39,036 nucleotides of DNA from an uncultured Mycoplasmatota bacterium (GCA_948466735.1 CAOKBR010000005.1:1-39036), one strand, 5' to 3'. Positions 1 through 9,966 are shown, numbered from the stretch's first letter. Translations and numbers: made by a program. Notes: generated from the sequence alone by a model not told the origin.

Positions 1-1009
1 GGAAGCGATCATTAAAATAAACGTGTCCCGATAACTCTCCCCCAAATGGCATATCCTCTTCCAACACCTTACTTTTCGTATACGAGTTTCCTGTTCGGTA
101 ACAATAAGGTATTCCCTTTAAACGAAGAATTTCATCTTCTAGGGCTTTAGAACACTTTACATCATAAAGGAATGTTTTATTTTCTACTTTTCCTATCATT
201 TCCCTAATCATTAAAATCATGTAAATGTCCATTGGAATAAACTTACCCTTTTCATCTACTAATCCTAATCTATCCCCATCTCCATCAAAACCAAGTCCAA
301 CGTCAGCATTTAATTCTTTGACCTTTTTTGCTAAATCAGTTAAATTTTCTTCAATCGAAGGGTCTGGGTGATGATTAGGAAAACTAGGATCACTTTCTTG
401 GTAAAGCACCGTTAAGTCAATCGGAAACTTAGAATATAACTCCTTAGCTAAAATACTAGTTGTTCCATTACCACAATCGATAACCACTTTCAATCTTTTA
501 CTTCCTAAGTGGGTGTGCTTTACCAAAAAGTCAATATATTCCTCCTTAATATCCACAAATGTAGTAGAACCATTTCCTACTTTTTTTTCTCCTTTTTGAA
601 TAAACGTTAAAAAATCTTTTATCTCTTGTCCTTTAGCATTTCCACTTTTATCAAAAGCAATTTTAAATCCATTATCATCTTTTGGATTATGACTAGCAGT
701 AATCATTATCCCTGGTTCAATTTCTAATTTCATACTAGCATAATAATACATTGGTGTCGTTGATAACCCTAAGCGTACCACATCACACCCAGTTTCTATT
801 ATTCCTTTTACTACTGCTTCTTCTAAAGAAGTAGATGAATATCGGTTATCATACGCCACTAAGCATTTCTTTTTTCCCATATTTTGAATATAACTACCAA
901 AACCAACACCTATCGTGTAAGCAACATCTTCGTTAATAGTAGTAGGATAAACTCCCCTAACATCATATTCTCTAAAAATATATGGATTAATGTCTGTTAA
1001 ATATTTCAT
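1..1009 (-). CDS. Phosphomannomutase/phosphoglucomutase, C-terminus beyond window edge
   Basis: Alpha-D-phosphohexomutase family: interconverts hexose-1-phosphate and hexose-6-phosphate to supply sugar nucleotides for cell-wall glycans. This ORF runs off the left edge, so only about 336 N-terminal residues are present. Seen: the phosphoserine loop TASHNPK (catalytic Ser about residue 106), the metal-binding loop DGDGDR (about 242-247) and the sugar-specificity loop GGELSGH (about 321-327). The fourth domain with the phosphate-binding loop lies outside the window. The start ATG (MKYLTDINPYIF) follows a purine-rich AAGAGTG site. Length and loop order fit the bacterial ManB/AlgC type better than the longer PgcA type, but mannose versus glucose specificity cannot be read from this. 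Confidence 0.93.
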   Translation of the reverse strand, partial: MKYLTDINPYIFREYDVRGVYPTTINEDVAYTIGVGFGSYIQNMGKKKCLVAYDNRYSSTSLEEAVVKGIIETGCDVVRLGLSTTPMYYYASMKLEIEPGIMITASHNPKDDNGFKIAFDKSGNAKGQEIKDFLTFIQKGEKKVGNGSTTFVDIKEEYIDFLVKHTHLGSKRLKVVIDCGNGTTSILAKELYSKFPIDLTVLYQESDPSFPNHHPDPSIEENLTDLAKKVKELNADVGLGFDGDGDRLGLVDEKGKFIPMDIYMILMIREMIGKVENKTFLYDVKCSKALEDEILRLKGIPYCYRTGNSYTKSKVLEEDMPFGGELSGHVYFNDRF

Positions 1010-1092
1010 TTTATTCACTCTTTTCTTTTTCCTATTTTTTTATCGTTCACTTTTTCTCTATCCTATAGAATTTTTTTCATCACCTACTTTTT

Positions 1093-1121
1093 ATTTTATC
1101 ATAGCTTAACCTTTTTTCCAT
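1093..1121 (-). promoter_or_regulatory. Candidate extended -10 promoter for the phosphohexomutase
   Basis: On the minus strand an extended -10, TGA-TAAAAT (-10 at 1093-1098, TG at 1100-1101), lies about 84 nt upstream of the start codon. The -35 region is poor, which is tolerated when the TGn extension is present. Inference from consensus only. Confidence 0.4.
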
Positions 1122-1124
1122 AAT

Positions 1125-1152
1125 AAAAAGTGTCAATTACTTAACACTTTTC
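1125..1152 (-). terminator. Rho-independent terminator after the FtsX permease
   Basis: Arms AAAAGTGT (1126-1133) and ACACTTTT (1144-1151) form an 8-bp stem; on the minus strand the stem is followed by TTTTTATT. It begins within 10 nt of the permease stop codon and separates that operon from the phosphohexomutase gene. Confidence 0.75.
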
Positions 1153-1157
1153 TTCTT

Positions 1158-3812
1158 TTAAATATTTTCTTCTCGAATGGCATCTAAGATGTTTTCCTTT
1201 TTAATTTTATTTGCTGCATACATCATGGTAATAAAGGTTAATAAGAATACAGATACAATAGTGATTATCATTTCTCTTTTTGGTACCATGAATTCAAATT
1301 CTACTACGCCATAGATATTCCTATAGATCAAATACATGACGCCAATGGCAACAGGAATGCCATAAATTAAAGCTTTTAGACCATAAAGAATACTCTCATA
1401 AAATAACATTTTATTAAATCCTTTTGGCGTTAGACCTGTGCTTCTTAAAATCGCAAATTCACGTCTTCTTAAAGCCATCGAAGTATTAATTGTATTAAAG
1501 ACACTAGTAACACCAATTAAAGTTACCAAAGCAATAAAACCATATAGGAACATACCAATGACTAAAATACCATTTTTTTGCATTTGCATATTCGCAGTAA
1601 TGTCAGAAGCATAAGCAAATATATCTTGTCTACTAAGATCTTCTGGTAATAAATCATCAATGTTTTTATACACTTTATCATGCTCTTTTGCTTGAATCAT
1701 AATGTCTAGTCCATTAGAATAATAAACTTCTCCTTTATCTAAGTCTACATACGTACGAAGTTTTTGCAGCATTTGGTTAGAGATAATCGCATATTTTGCC
1801 GTTGATATACTAATAGATAACATCTCAGGTTCAACATCACTAACAACTGCATCAAATTTAGCTAAAGAAATATCCTTGTCTAAATCAGTGTCATGGTTTA
1901 ATTTAAATAATTCTAATGTGATTTTTGAAACATCATTTTTAATGTACTTAAACTCTTTTACTTTTTGTTTTTCATAATCACGGTTTACCATTTTATTAAT
2001 GATAATTGGTTTAATTTCATCAGTGTTAAAGTCTTGATAAGATAAATTAGCTTTCTTTAAATACTCTTGATAACTAGTATCATCTAAGGAAATAAAGAAC
2101 ATATCTGCTAAACCATATGTATTATCATACTCTAGTCCTTCATCTTTTAGATAATCAAAATAAGCTTTGCTAAAAATATCATCTTTTGTCTTTACTCGAA
2201 ATAAAGTATCTATTTCACTAAGGGTGTAGTTATCAATTCCATCTAATTTTAAAATTGACTCATAAATCTTTTTGTATTCTTCCATCGCATTGATTAGTCC
2301 ACTATCTCCACTTGGATTATAAAATCTAACAATGATATCATAATTTTTATGTTCTACAAAAGTCGTTGTTCCTTTCATTCCTAGTTGCAAAATACTAGAA
2401 AATGATAAGAATAAGACAATACTAATAAATAAAGATAAAATTGTAATTCGATATTTTTTCTTATTTCTTTTCATGTTTTTTCTAGCGATTTCTGCTTCAA
2501 TTCCTAAAATTTTAGCAAATATTGGTCGTGATTTTATCCCATGTTTTGGCATTTTAATATCATCATTTAAGCGAATAGCTTCAATCGGAGAAATTTTTGC
2601 TGCTTTTCTAGCAGGTAAATAAGCAGATACAAAAATGGTAATCATCATAAATAAAATAGGAATAATGATTAAAATAGGATATAATGATATTTCAAGTGGA
2701 AAACCAAAATAATTTGGTAGTAAATGATTGGTAATTTTTAAAACAATGTCAATTCCTAATATACCTGAAATTAATCCAATAGGAATACCAACAATCGATA
2801 CTAGGAACGCTTCAAAAAACACCGTTTTCTTAAGTTGTCTAGAAGTTGCGCCAATACTTGAGAATAGCCCAAATTGTTTTTTTCGTTCCATTACTGATAT
2901 AGCAAATGAGTTATAAATCACAATTATACATCCAATAGATACTAGCGCTAAAACAATAGAGACTAATCCACCAATCATATTATTGATATTTTGATAAGAA
3001 CTTGCTCCATTAAATGCTAATATTCCCTCATTGTAATTTATCTTTTTATACCCATCTTCTTCGCTAAAACCCAAAGCTTGTGTTAATTCGTTTGTCAATA
3101 AATGCGCATCTTTTACCTTTTTATAAGTAATTTTAGATACTACTTTACTATTATAATCTAAATCTTTTTCATCAATAGGGGTAATGACTGTATATCCTGG
3201 AGCAGTATACCCCTCATCAAAAGGTCGTTCAATTATTCCAACAATGGTATATTCTTTGGTAAGTTCTATTTGTAATTTTTCATCACCAAAATAAGCATCA
3301 TCTTGAGTTAAAAATTCCTCTTCTTCTTGGTAATGGCGACTTCCGATATCTAGAGTAATTTTATCTCCAATATGATAATTTACTTTCCCGTTGGTAGCAA
3401 TATGACTAGAAATTAAAATTTCATTACTGTTTTTTGGTAAGCGTCCTTCTTTTAAGGTCACCACTTTTTCCAAATAATAATCATTTACTTCTTTGATATA
3501 TAAATAAGGCTTATATTCATTTTCTCCCTTTTCTAATCGTGAATAACCTAAGCCGTACTCTAAAGTAGCATTTTTAATCTTCGCATTATTTTTAATGTAT
3601 TTATAATCTAGATAAGAATAGTCTTTAATTTCTACATGATGGGCTCCACTATTTTTAATGACTTCTTTTAAAATTAATTCACGAAAACTTGAGGCAATGG
3701 TACCAATTCCTACCATTAAAGCTGTTGATAAAATAATACCAATAATGGTGACAATGGTTCTTTTTTTATTCATTTTTAAATGTTTAATGGTTAATTTATT
3801 TAAAATATTCAT
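1158..3812 (-). CDS. ABC transporter permease with two FtsX domains
   Basis: Integral membrane subunit of an ABC exporter-like complex of the MacB/FtsX superfamily. The 884 residues show the duplicated plan: TM1 about residues 20-40, a large extracellular domain (about 45-280), three TMs (about 283-305, 330-355, 378-400), then a second TM (about 455-475), a second extracellular domain (about 480-735) and three more TMs (about 740-765, 795-815, 845-868). Basic segments such as RKAAKISPIEAIR follow the first half, as usual in FtsX proteins. It starts 1 nt after the ATPase stop codon, so the two are translationally coupled. Together with the upstream two-component system it probably works in peptide or envelope-stress resistance (inference). 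It does not have the 10-TM, single-large-loop plan of BceB. Confidence 0.9.
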   Translation of the reverse strand: MNILNKLTIKHLKMNKKRTIVTIIGIILSTALMVGIGTIASSFRELILKEVIKNSGAHHVEIKDYSYLDYKYIKNNAKIKNATLEYGLGYSRLEKGENEYKPYLYIKEVNDYYLEKVVTLKEGRLPKNSNEILISSHIATNGKVNYHIGDKITLDIGSRHYQEEEEFLTQDDAYFGDEKLQIELTKEYTIVGIIERPFDEGYTAPGYTVITPIDEKDLDYNSKVVSKITYKKVKDAHLLTNELTQALGFSEEDGYKKINYNEGILAFNGASSYQNINNMIGGLVSIVLALVSIGCIIVIYNSFAISVMERKKQFGLFSSIGATSRQLKKTVFFEAFLVSIVGIPIGLISGILGIDIVLKITNHLLPNYFGFPLEISLYPILIIIPILFMMITIFVSAYLPARKAAKISPIEAIRLNDDIKMPKHGIKSRPIFAKILGIEAEIARKNMKRNKKKYRITILSLFISIVLFLSFSSILQLGMKGTTTFVEHKNYDIIVRFYNPSGDSGLINAMEEYKKIYESILKLDGIDNYTLSEIDTLFRVKTKDDIFSKAYFDYLKDEGLEYDNTYGLADMFFISLDDTSYQEYLKKANLSYQDFNTDEIKPIIINKMVNRDYEKQKVKEFKYIKNDVSKITLELFKLNHDTDLDKDISLAKFDAVVSDVEPEMLSISISTAKYAIISNQMLQKLRTYVDLDKGEVYYSNGLDIMIQAKEHDKVYKNIDDLLPEDLSRQDIFAYASDITANMQMQKNGILVIGMFLYGFIALVTLIGVTSVFNTINTSMALRRREFAILRSTGLTPKGFNKMLFYESILYGLKALIYGIPVAIGVMYLIYRNIYGVVEFEFMVPKREMIITIVSVFLLTFITMMYAANKIKKENILDAIREENI

Positions 3813-3813
3813 C

Positions 3814-4494
3814 TTACTTCACCGCTTCATCTTTAATGATTTTACCATCGTCTATTGTAATAATACGTGAAGCATGTAGTGCTAGCTCATGGTCATGAGT
3901 AATCATAATAATGGTTTGATTATATTTTTTATTGGATAGTTTTAATAGTTCAATAATTTCACGACTGGCCTTAGAATCCAAGTTTCCCGTTGGTTCATCT
4001 GCTAGTAAAATAGCGGGGCGATTCATTAAAGCTCTACCAATAGACACTCTTTGTTGTTGACCTCCAGATAGTTCATTTGGTAAATGATGAATTCTATTAC
4101 TTAGAGAAAGCGTTTGAATAATCTCATTTAGATATTCTTCATCGACTTTTTTATTATCTAGTAAAATCGGTAACGTGACGTTTTCTTTGACATTTAAAAT
4201 AGGAATTAAATTATAAAATTGATAAATTAATCCTACTTCTCGACGACGGAAAATCGCTAAATTGTGTTCGTTTAATTGATACACGTCTTCTCCATCAACA
4301 TAAACCTTACCACTAGTAGGGCGATCTACCCCTCCTAAAATATGTAAAAGCGTACTTTTTCCACTTCCTGATGCACCAACGATAGCAACAAATTCTCCTT
4401 TTTCAACAGAAAAAGATACACGATCTAGAGCTTTTACTAGGGTATCACCTTTACCATAGGTTTTACATAAGTTTTCAACTTTTAAAATTTCCAT
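3814..4494 (-). CDS. ABC transporter ATP-binding subunit (MacB/LolD type)
   Basis: Cytoplasmic ATPase partner of the adjacent permease. In 226 residues: Walker A GASGSGKS (40-47), Q-loop Gln about 92, signature LSGGQ (142-146), Walker B ILLADE (162-167), D-loop NLD, and switch His about 200 in MITHD. The start is placed at MEILKVENL because AAGGAAGAG sits 5-6 nt before that ATG. An in-frame ATG six codons upstream overlaps this ribosome site and is rejected. An 86-nt gap separates it from the kinase gene; within it ATTGAAA occurs twice, but I cannot assign a promoter. LolD/MacB-type ATPases typically pair with FtsX-fold permeases, as here. Confidence 0.95.
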   Translation of the reverse strand: MEILKVENLCKTYGKGDTLVKALDRVSFSVEKGEFVAIVGASGSGKSTLLHILGGVDRPTSGKVYVDGEDVYQLNEHNLAIFRRREVGLIYQFYNLIPILNVKENVTLPILLDNKKVDEEYLNEIIQTLSLSNRIHHLPNELSGGQQQRVSIGRALMNRPAILLADEPTGNLDSKASREIIELLKLSNKKYNQTIIMITHDHELALHASRIITIDDGKIIKDEAVK

Positions 4495-4580
4495 AATAAC
4501 TCTTCCTTTCACTAAGAAAGTTTATCCTATTCATCTTTCAATATGATGACATTTTTGTTTCAATTTTGTAATAATTCCCA

Positions 4581-5798
4581 TTAAATGGTTTCATTTTTAT
4601 AAAATTGGATAGTAAATTCAGTACCTTCTTTTATAATACTCGTTGCCATAATTGAACCATTTTGTCTATCAATAATGTTTTTTGCCATATTAAGTCCAAT
4701 ACCAATAGATTCTTTATGATTATGTTTTCCTTTATAGAAGCGCTCAAAAATATGAGGAAGATCTTCTTTAGTAATTCCCTCACCGTTATCGATAATCCTA
4801 ATCATCACATATAATGGATTATCTTGAAACGCAATTTGAATCGTCCCTTCCTTACTTGTGTGTTCAACAGCATTTTTTAAAATGTTAACTAACGCTTCTA
4901 TCGTCCATAGAAAATCACAAACGATCATCGTATTCATATTTCCTTTATAAGTAATTTTTAAATTTTTTAATTCGATCAAAATTTGTAAAGGCTCCATCGC
5001 TTTTTTTAATAAATCAATAACTTTTACTTGTTCTTTTTTTAAAGTAATCATACCACTTTCTAATCTTGATAATTTCAATAAGGAAGTCACTAACCATTCG
5101 ATTCTCTCTAGCTGAGCACGTTCTTTATTTAAAAACTCATTTTTCACTTTTGGATCTAGATGTTCATCTTTTAATAAGTCATTAATCATGTACATACTAG
5201 TAAGAGGCGTTTTTAATTGATGTGAAATATCAGATAATGTAGCTTCTAAGTATTTTTTATCCTTTATCATTTGATCATTTTGTTCTTTTAGTCGATTGGT
5301 TAATTTATACATATCATTTTTTAAACTAGAAAAGGTACCTTCTTCATATTCTTTAATATTAAAGGTGGCCTTTCCATTTAACACATCTTTTACATAAAGA
5401 TTAATGTAGTCAATTTTTTTATAAATGTGAAATAAATTTCTAACATAGATGATGGTAATAGCAATAACAATGACACTAAAAATGACAAATTCATCAAAAT
5501 AAATCTTTTGTTTTAAGGATTTCACTTCTTTTTCCATCAAAACTTTACCATCAATTCCATATTTTTCTAAGATGTTATTTTCTACTTTATCAGGATTTAA
5601 TAAGTTATTAATAATCTCTTCTTCTTCACTTGGATATTTTAAAATAAGGTTTCCTACAATTCTACTGGTGTCTTGATACAGTTGATGTTCAACTTTTTTT
5701 ATTGTCCAAGTAGTAATGATGTATGATACTACCAAAAGTAATAAAAGAATGATTAAAAATTGTCTTGTTACTTTTTTGATTTCTTTTTGATAGGTCAT
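4581..5798 (-). CDS. Sensor histidine kinase
   Basis: Membrane histidine kinase of a two-component pair. TM1 about residues 12-32, an extracytoplasmic stretch about 35-98, TM2 about 102-122, a HAMP-like linker, the dimerisation/phosphoacceptor motif SHQLKTP (His about 193), N-box LVNILKNA (Asn about 309), G1 DNGEG, F-box FERFYKG and G2 GIGL. The roughly 65-residue outer loop is larger than in the loop-less intramembrane-sensing BceS kinases, so a different sensing mode is likely. The start overlaps the regulator stop (ATGA), showing translational coupling. The signal is unknown; the downstream ABC genes suggest it reports on their substrate or on envelope damage. Confidence 0.93.
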   Translation of the reverse strand: MTYQKEIKKVTRQFLIILLLLLVVSYIITTWTIKKVEHQLYQDTSRIVGNLILKYPSEEEEIINNLLNPDKVENNILEKYGIDGKVLMEKEVKSLKQKIYFDEFVIFSVIVIAITIIYVRNLFHIYKKIDYINLYVKDVLNGKATFNIKEYEEGTFSSLKNDMYKLTNRLKEQNDQMIKDKKYLEATLSDISHQLKTPLTSMYMINDLLKDEHLDPKVKNEFLNKERAQLERIEWLVTSLLKLSRLESGMITLKKEQVKVIDLLKKAMEPLQILIELKNLKITYKGNMNTMIVCDFLWTIEALVNILKNAVEHTSKEGTIQIAFQDNPLYVMIRIIDNGEGITKEDLPHIFERFYKGKHNHKESIGIGLNMAKNIIDRQNGSIMATSIIKEGTEFTIQFYKNETI

Positions 5799-6478
5799 TT
5801 TATCACCACTTTGTATCCCATTCCACGAACGGTTTCAATAATTTTAGGATTATCTTTATCATCTTCGATCTTTTCTCGTAAACGTTTAATGTAGACGGTT
5901 AAGGTATTGTCGTTTACATATTCTTCATTAACATCCCAAATATCCGCTAGGATTTGCTCTCTAGTAAATACTTGATTAGCGTTAATGGCTAAAATGAGTA
6001 AAATTTTGTATTCTAGGGAGGTTAACATACAATCTTTGTTATCTTTAAATACCTTAGCCTGCATCATATCTATTTTTAAATTTTGAATAGTGATAATGTT
6101 TTTTGAAATATTACTTTGTCCATGACGTCTTAAAACATTTTTAATTCTTGATAAAAGTTCACGTGCTTTAAATGGTTTGGTAATATAATCATCTGCACCC
6201 ATATCAAGTCCCATGACAATAGAAATCTCATCATCTACCGCGGTAAGAAAGATAACAGGTATCTCACTTTTTTTACGAAACTCTTTATATAAATCAAAAC
6301 CATGTCCATCAGGTAAGGATAAATCGAGTAAAACAAGGTCAAAAGTATCTATTGTTTCTAATTTTTCTAAAGCTTCTAAAATAGATGATGCAACTTCTAC
6401 CAAAAAACCTTCTTGTTCTAAGTAATATGATAAGCCCATACTAATAGTTTTATCATCTTCTACTACTAATAATCTCAT
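5795..6478 (-). CDS. OmpR/PhoB-family response regulator
   Basis: 227 residues: receiver domain with acidic pocket VEDD (residues 6-9), phosphoacceptor Asp about 52 (LLDLSLPDG), Thr about 79, Lys about 101 (KPF), followed by a winged-helix domain ending in YIKRLREKIE...VRGMGYKV. It should bind tandem direct repeats and control the downstream kinase/ABC operon. The start is the second in-frame ATG: AAGGAGG lies 5 nt before it and overlaps the first ATG (6493), which is therefore rejected. It is first in a four-gene run (regulator, kinase, ATPase, permease). No strong promoter is visible in the 50-nt gap after pheT, so part of its expression could be read-through. Confidence 0.95.
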   Translation of the reverse strand: MRLLVVEDDKTISMGLSYYLEQEGFLVEVASSILEALEKLETIDTFDLVLLDLSLPDGHGFDLYKEFRKKSEIPVIFLTAVDDEISIVMGLDMGADDYITKPFKARELLSRIKNVLRRHGQSNISKNIITIQNLKIDMMQAKVFKDNKDCMLTSLEYKILLILAINANQVFTREQILADIWDVNEEYVNDNTLTVYIKRLREKIEDDKDNPKIIETVRGMGYKVVIK

Positions 6479-6503
6479 AGCATCCTCCTTCATTAAAGAA
6501 AAA

Positions 6504-6522
6504 GAAAAACGTGATTGTTTTC
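6504..6522 (-). terminator. Short hairpin after pheT, possible weak terminator
   Basis: On the minus strand GAAAAC pairs with GTTTTTC around a 6-nt loop and is followed by a T-rich run (CTTTTTC). It is short and GC-poor, so read-through into the response-regulator operon is likely. Confidence 0.4.
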
Positions 6523-6530
6523 CTTACTTC

Positions 6531-8915
6531 TTACTGTGCTCTTAATTTAGCTTGACACCCTTTTTCTACATCACTAATGATTTTTTTGAATACTTGCATG
6601 ACCTCTTCTTCGGTTAGGGTTCTTTCCTCATTTTCAAAAGTAATCGTAAACGCTAGCGACTTCTTACCTTCTTCAATACCAACACCTTCATAATGGTCAA
6701 ACACTTCAATATGCGTTACCATTTTTCCACTAGATTTTTTGATTTGTTTCTTAATTTTATCAGCTTCTAGACTCTTATCTACCACAAAAGCCATATCTTT
6801 TACTACTTTTGGATAACGATTTGGTTCCTTATAATGAATTTTCTTCGTTCTTTTCGTCATCAATGCTGTTAAATTAAGTTCAAAGACAAAGACTTTCTCT
6901 TTACTATACTTTGGATGCAATTGTCCCATATAACCAATAGACTCATGATCGATTGAAATCGAACAAGATACAAATGGATGCATTTCCTTAGGTAAGTCAT
7001 CTTTTTCAAATTCATAACGATTAGATAGACCTAAATATTTAAGTAGTAACTCAATCATTCCTTTTACTAAATAAAAGTCTACTTCCTTGGTATTTTCCTT
7101 TTGCCAAGGAGAGGAAAAATAATTACCACTTAATAAAGCACCTAACTTCATGGTCTCTTGATACTCATTATTTTCAATTCCATATACATTGCTAATTTCA
7201 TAAATCATCAAATCATTTTGTTGATGAGAAACATTATATTGATATACTTTCATTAAAGATGGTAATAAACTTTGCCGAAGTACACATTTTTCACTACTCA
7301 TCGGTCTATTAAGGTAAATATCTTGCTTCTTTTGATAGTTAAACTTTTTACTTTCTTCTTCACTAATTAAAGTATAAGTTCTACTCTCTTGATATCCTAA
7401 ACTTCTCATAAATTTAGAAATATCCTTACGATATAAGGCATTTTCTGTATAACCGCCGCGAACAATTTCTAACTTTGGCATCTTGGCTTTTATCTCATCA
7501 TAGCCGTAAATTCTTCCAACTTCTTCAATTAAATCTTGTAAAATGCTAACATCCATTCTTCGATTAGGTATTACAACTTGGAAAGAATCATTAACATACT
7601 CCACTGGAAACTTTAAACGACGAAAACAGTCTAATACTTCATCGCTAGTTAAGGTTAATCCTAATACCTGATTAATTTTATCTAAAGTAATCGTAACTTT
7701 CTTTTCTTGTTGTTCTAGATTATCATACTCTACAATATCACTTAATACTTTACCTGATGCATACTTTTCTAATAAATAACAAGCTCGATTTATCGCATCG
7801 TAGGTATACTCTTTATTTAGTCCTTTTTCCATACGAAGACTTGCTTCACTACGTAGGTCAAGTCGAATTGAAGTATAGCGAACATTTAAAGGATTAAAAA
7901 TAGCACTTTCAATAACAATGGTTTTGGTATCATTAGTAACTTCAGTTGATAAACCTCCCATAACACCAGCTATAGCAATAGGATTTTCTCCATCAGTAAT
8001 AATAATATCATCACTCACTAAATTTCTTGTTTTCTCATCCAAAGTAACAATGGTCTCATCTTCTTTAGCCATGCGAACACCAATGGTATCACCTAGCTTA
8101 TCTTTATCAAAAAAGTGTAGTGGTTGACCATATTCTAGCATAATATAATTACTAATATCAACAACGTTATTAATAGAGCGTATACCAACGGCATTAAGAC
8201 GATTTCTTAACCATAAAGGAGACTCTCCTACTTGAACATTTTCTACAATTCTTGCTAAATATAAAGGACACTTTTTTGTTTCGACTTTTACTTTTAATCC
8301 ATCTTTTGCTGACTCTTTTACTGGTGTTGTTTTAGTCTCTGGTAAAATAACTGGCTCATCTAATACAGCTGCAACTTGATAAGCAAAACCTAAGTGCGAT
8401 AAGCAATCATTACGGTTAGGATTCAAATCTAAATCATAGATAACATCATCTAATCCTAAATAGGTAAATGGATTACTCCCAATAATAGCATCACTTGGTA
8501 ACACATGAATTCCTTTATGATAATTGGCTTCTTTATCTTCTAAACCTAACTCTCCTAGGGAACAAATCATTCCGTTAGACTCTACCCCACGAATCGTACT
8601 TTTTTTAATTTCAAAATCACCAGGTAAAATAGCACCAATTTTAGAAACGATCACTTTTTGGTTTTCTAAAACATTAGGAGCCCCACATACGATTTGAACA
8701 ATTTCTCCACCTAAATCGACCATACAAACGTTTAAATGATCAGAATCAGGATGCGGCATTTTCGATACTACTTTTCCAACGGTTAAGTTTTCAATAGATT
8801 GCATCGTAATTTTTTCAATATTAATTCCAGACTTTGTTACTAAATTTGCAATTTCTTTTGGGTTTTTATCTTTTACTTTTACATAATCATTTATCCAATT
8901 TAAACTAATTTGCAT
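6531..8915 (-). CDS. pheT: Phenylalanyl-tRNA synthetase beta subunit
   Basis: Beta subunit of the alpha2-beta2 phenylalanyl-tRNA synthetase; it binds and positions tRNA-Phe and edits Tyr-tRNA-Phe. The 794 residues follow the bacterial order: N-terminal EMAP/tRNA-binding domain (about 40-150, starting ENLTVGKV), B3/B4 editing domain (about 215-390), B5 domain (about 405-475), catalytic-like core and a C-terminal anticodon-binding ferredoxin fold (about 702-794, beginning YKEPNRYPKVVKDMAFV). The start is set at MQISLNWINDYVK, which matches the family N-terminus and lies 4 nt after the pheS stop, with AAGGG inside the end of pheS as the likely ribosome site. An in-frame ATG 12 nt upstream (MCKK) is the alternative. 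Confidence 0.97.
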   Translation of the reverse strand: MQISLNWINDYVKVKDKNPKEIANLVTKSGINIEKITMQSIENLTVGKVVSKMPHPDSDHLNVCMVDLGGEIVQIVCGAPNVLENQKVIVSKIGAILPGDFEIKKSTIRGVESNGMICSLGELGLEDKEANYHKGIHVLPSDAIIGSNPFTYLGLDDVIYDLDLNPNRNDCLSHLGFAYQVAAVLDEPVILPETKTTPVKESAKDGLKVKVETKKCPLYLARIVENVQVGESPLWLRNRLNAVGIRSINNVVDISNYIMLEYGQPLHFFDKDKLGDTIGVRMAKEDETIVTLDEKTRNLVSDDIIITDGENPIAIAGVMGGLSTEVTNDTKTIVIESAIFNPLNVRYTSIRLDLRSEASLRMEKGLNKEYTYDAINRACYLLEKYASGKVLSDIVEYDNLEQQEKKVTITLDKINQVLGLTLTSDEVLDCFRRLKFPVEYVNDSFQVVIPNRRMDVSILQDLIEEVGRIYGYDEIKAKMPKLEIVRGGYTENALYRKDISKFMRSLGYQESRTYTLISEEESKKFNYQKKQDIYLNRPMSSEKCVLRQSLLPSLMKVYQYNVSHQQNDLMIYEISNVYGIENNEYQETMKLGALLSGNYFSSPWQKENTKEVDFYLVKGMIELLLKYLGLSNRYEFEKDDLPKEMHPFVSCSISIDHESIGYMGQLHPKYSKEKVFVFELNLTALMTKRTKKIHYKEPNRYPKVVKDMAFVVDKSLEADKIKKQIKKSSGKMVTHIEVFDHYEGVGIEEGKKSLAFTITFENEERTLTEEEVMQVFKKIISDVEKGCQAKLRAQ

Positions 8916-8919
8916 CTTT

Positions 8920-9966
8920 TTACACATCCCTTCTTGAAAATTGGGAATTACTTCGTAAATCATTCGTATAAAGTACTCTAATATCAGTAATTCCGTATTT
9001 TAACATCGTTAAACGCTCAATTCCAAAACCAAAAGCAAAGCCACTTACTTTATCAGGGTCGTATCCACTAGATTTTAAGACATTAGGATGCACTATCCCT
9101 GCTCCACCTACGGTAATCCAACCTGTTCCTTTACAAATAGAACAACCTTTCATACCGCAATTAAAGCAAGAAATATCTAACTCAACAGATGGTTCAGTAA
9201 ATGGATAAAAAGATGGACGGAATCTTGTTAAACGGTCACTTCCAAATAAATGTTTAGCAACAACATCAAACGTTCCTTTTAAATCAGCAAGCGATATTTC
9301 TTTATCGATAACTAACCCTTCCATTTGGGTAAATTGATGAGAGTGAGTCGCATCATCGTCATCTCGTCTATATGTTTTTCCAGGACAAATAATACGAATT
9401 GGCTCTTTTTCTTTATTTTTTAACATGGTTCTAACCTGTACTGGCGAAGTTTGACTTCTAAGCAAGATTTCATCTTTATCAATATAGAACGTATCTTGGG
9501 CATCTCTTGCTGGATGACCTTTAGGAAGATTTAACATTTCAAAATTGTATAAGTCTTTTTCAACTTCTGGTCCTTCTTCAACAGTATACCCCATACTGAT
9601 AAATAATCCCTCTAAGTCTTCAATCACTTTTTCTATCATATGAGCACCAGTTAATGGTTTTAACTTCACCCCATCAAGAGTAATATCAATAGCATCATTG
9701 GCTAATTTGATATTTAACACTTCATCTTCTAATGCTTCTTGTTTTTCATCGTATAATTGTTGATAAATATTTTTCACTTCTTGAATTTTCTGTCCTACTT
9801 CTTTTTTTTGCTCGTTTGGAATATCTCTCATCATCGAACTAACTTCAGTAATTAGTCCTTTTTTCCCTAAGTATTTTACTTTCCAATCATTTAGTTGTTC
9901 TAGCGATGTAATTTTTTGATATTCTTCTTGTAGTGAACTTTTTATTTGTTGTAATTTCTCATCCAT
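8920..9966 (-). CDS. pheS: Phenylalanyl-tRNA synthetase alpha subunit
   Basis: Catalytic class II subunit that activates Phe and charges tRNA-Phe. The 348 residues have an N-terminal coiled coil (about 1-85), motif 2 region with RFRPSFYPFTEPS, a bacterial Cys cluster (CFNCGMKGCSICKGTGW) and motif 3 GFGIERLTMLKYG. The start MDEKLQQIK is chosen because AAAGGAG precedes it by 9 nt. The longer reading from 9996 starts just beyond the T-box terminator hairpin and lacks a ribosome site. It is the first gene of a pheS-pheT operon controlled by a phenylalanine T-box. Confidence 0.97.
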   Translation of the reverse strand: MDEKLQQIKSSLQEEYQKITSLEQLNDWKVKYLGKKGLITEVSSMMRDIPNEQKKEVGQKIQEVKNIYQQLYDEKQEALEDEVLNIKLANDAIDITLDGVKLKPLTGAHMIEKVIEDLEGLFISMGYTVEEGPEVEKDLYNFEMLNLPKGHPARDAQDTFYIDKDEILLRSQTSPVQVRTMLKNKEKEPIRIICPGKTYRRDDDDATHSHQFTQMEGLVIDKEISLADLKGTFDVVAKHLFGSDRLTRFRPSFYPFTEPSVELDISCFNCGMKGCSICKGTGWITVGGAGIVHPNVLKSSGYDPDKVSGFAFGFGIERLTMLKYGITDIRVLYTNDLRSNSQFSRRDV

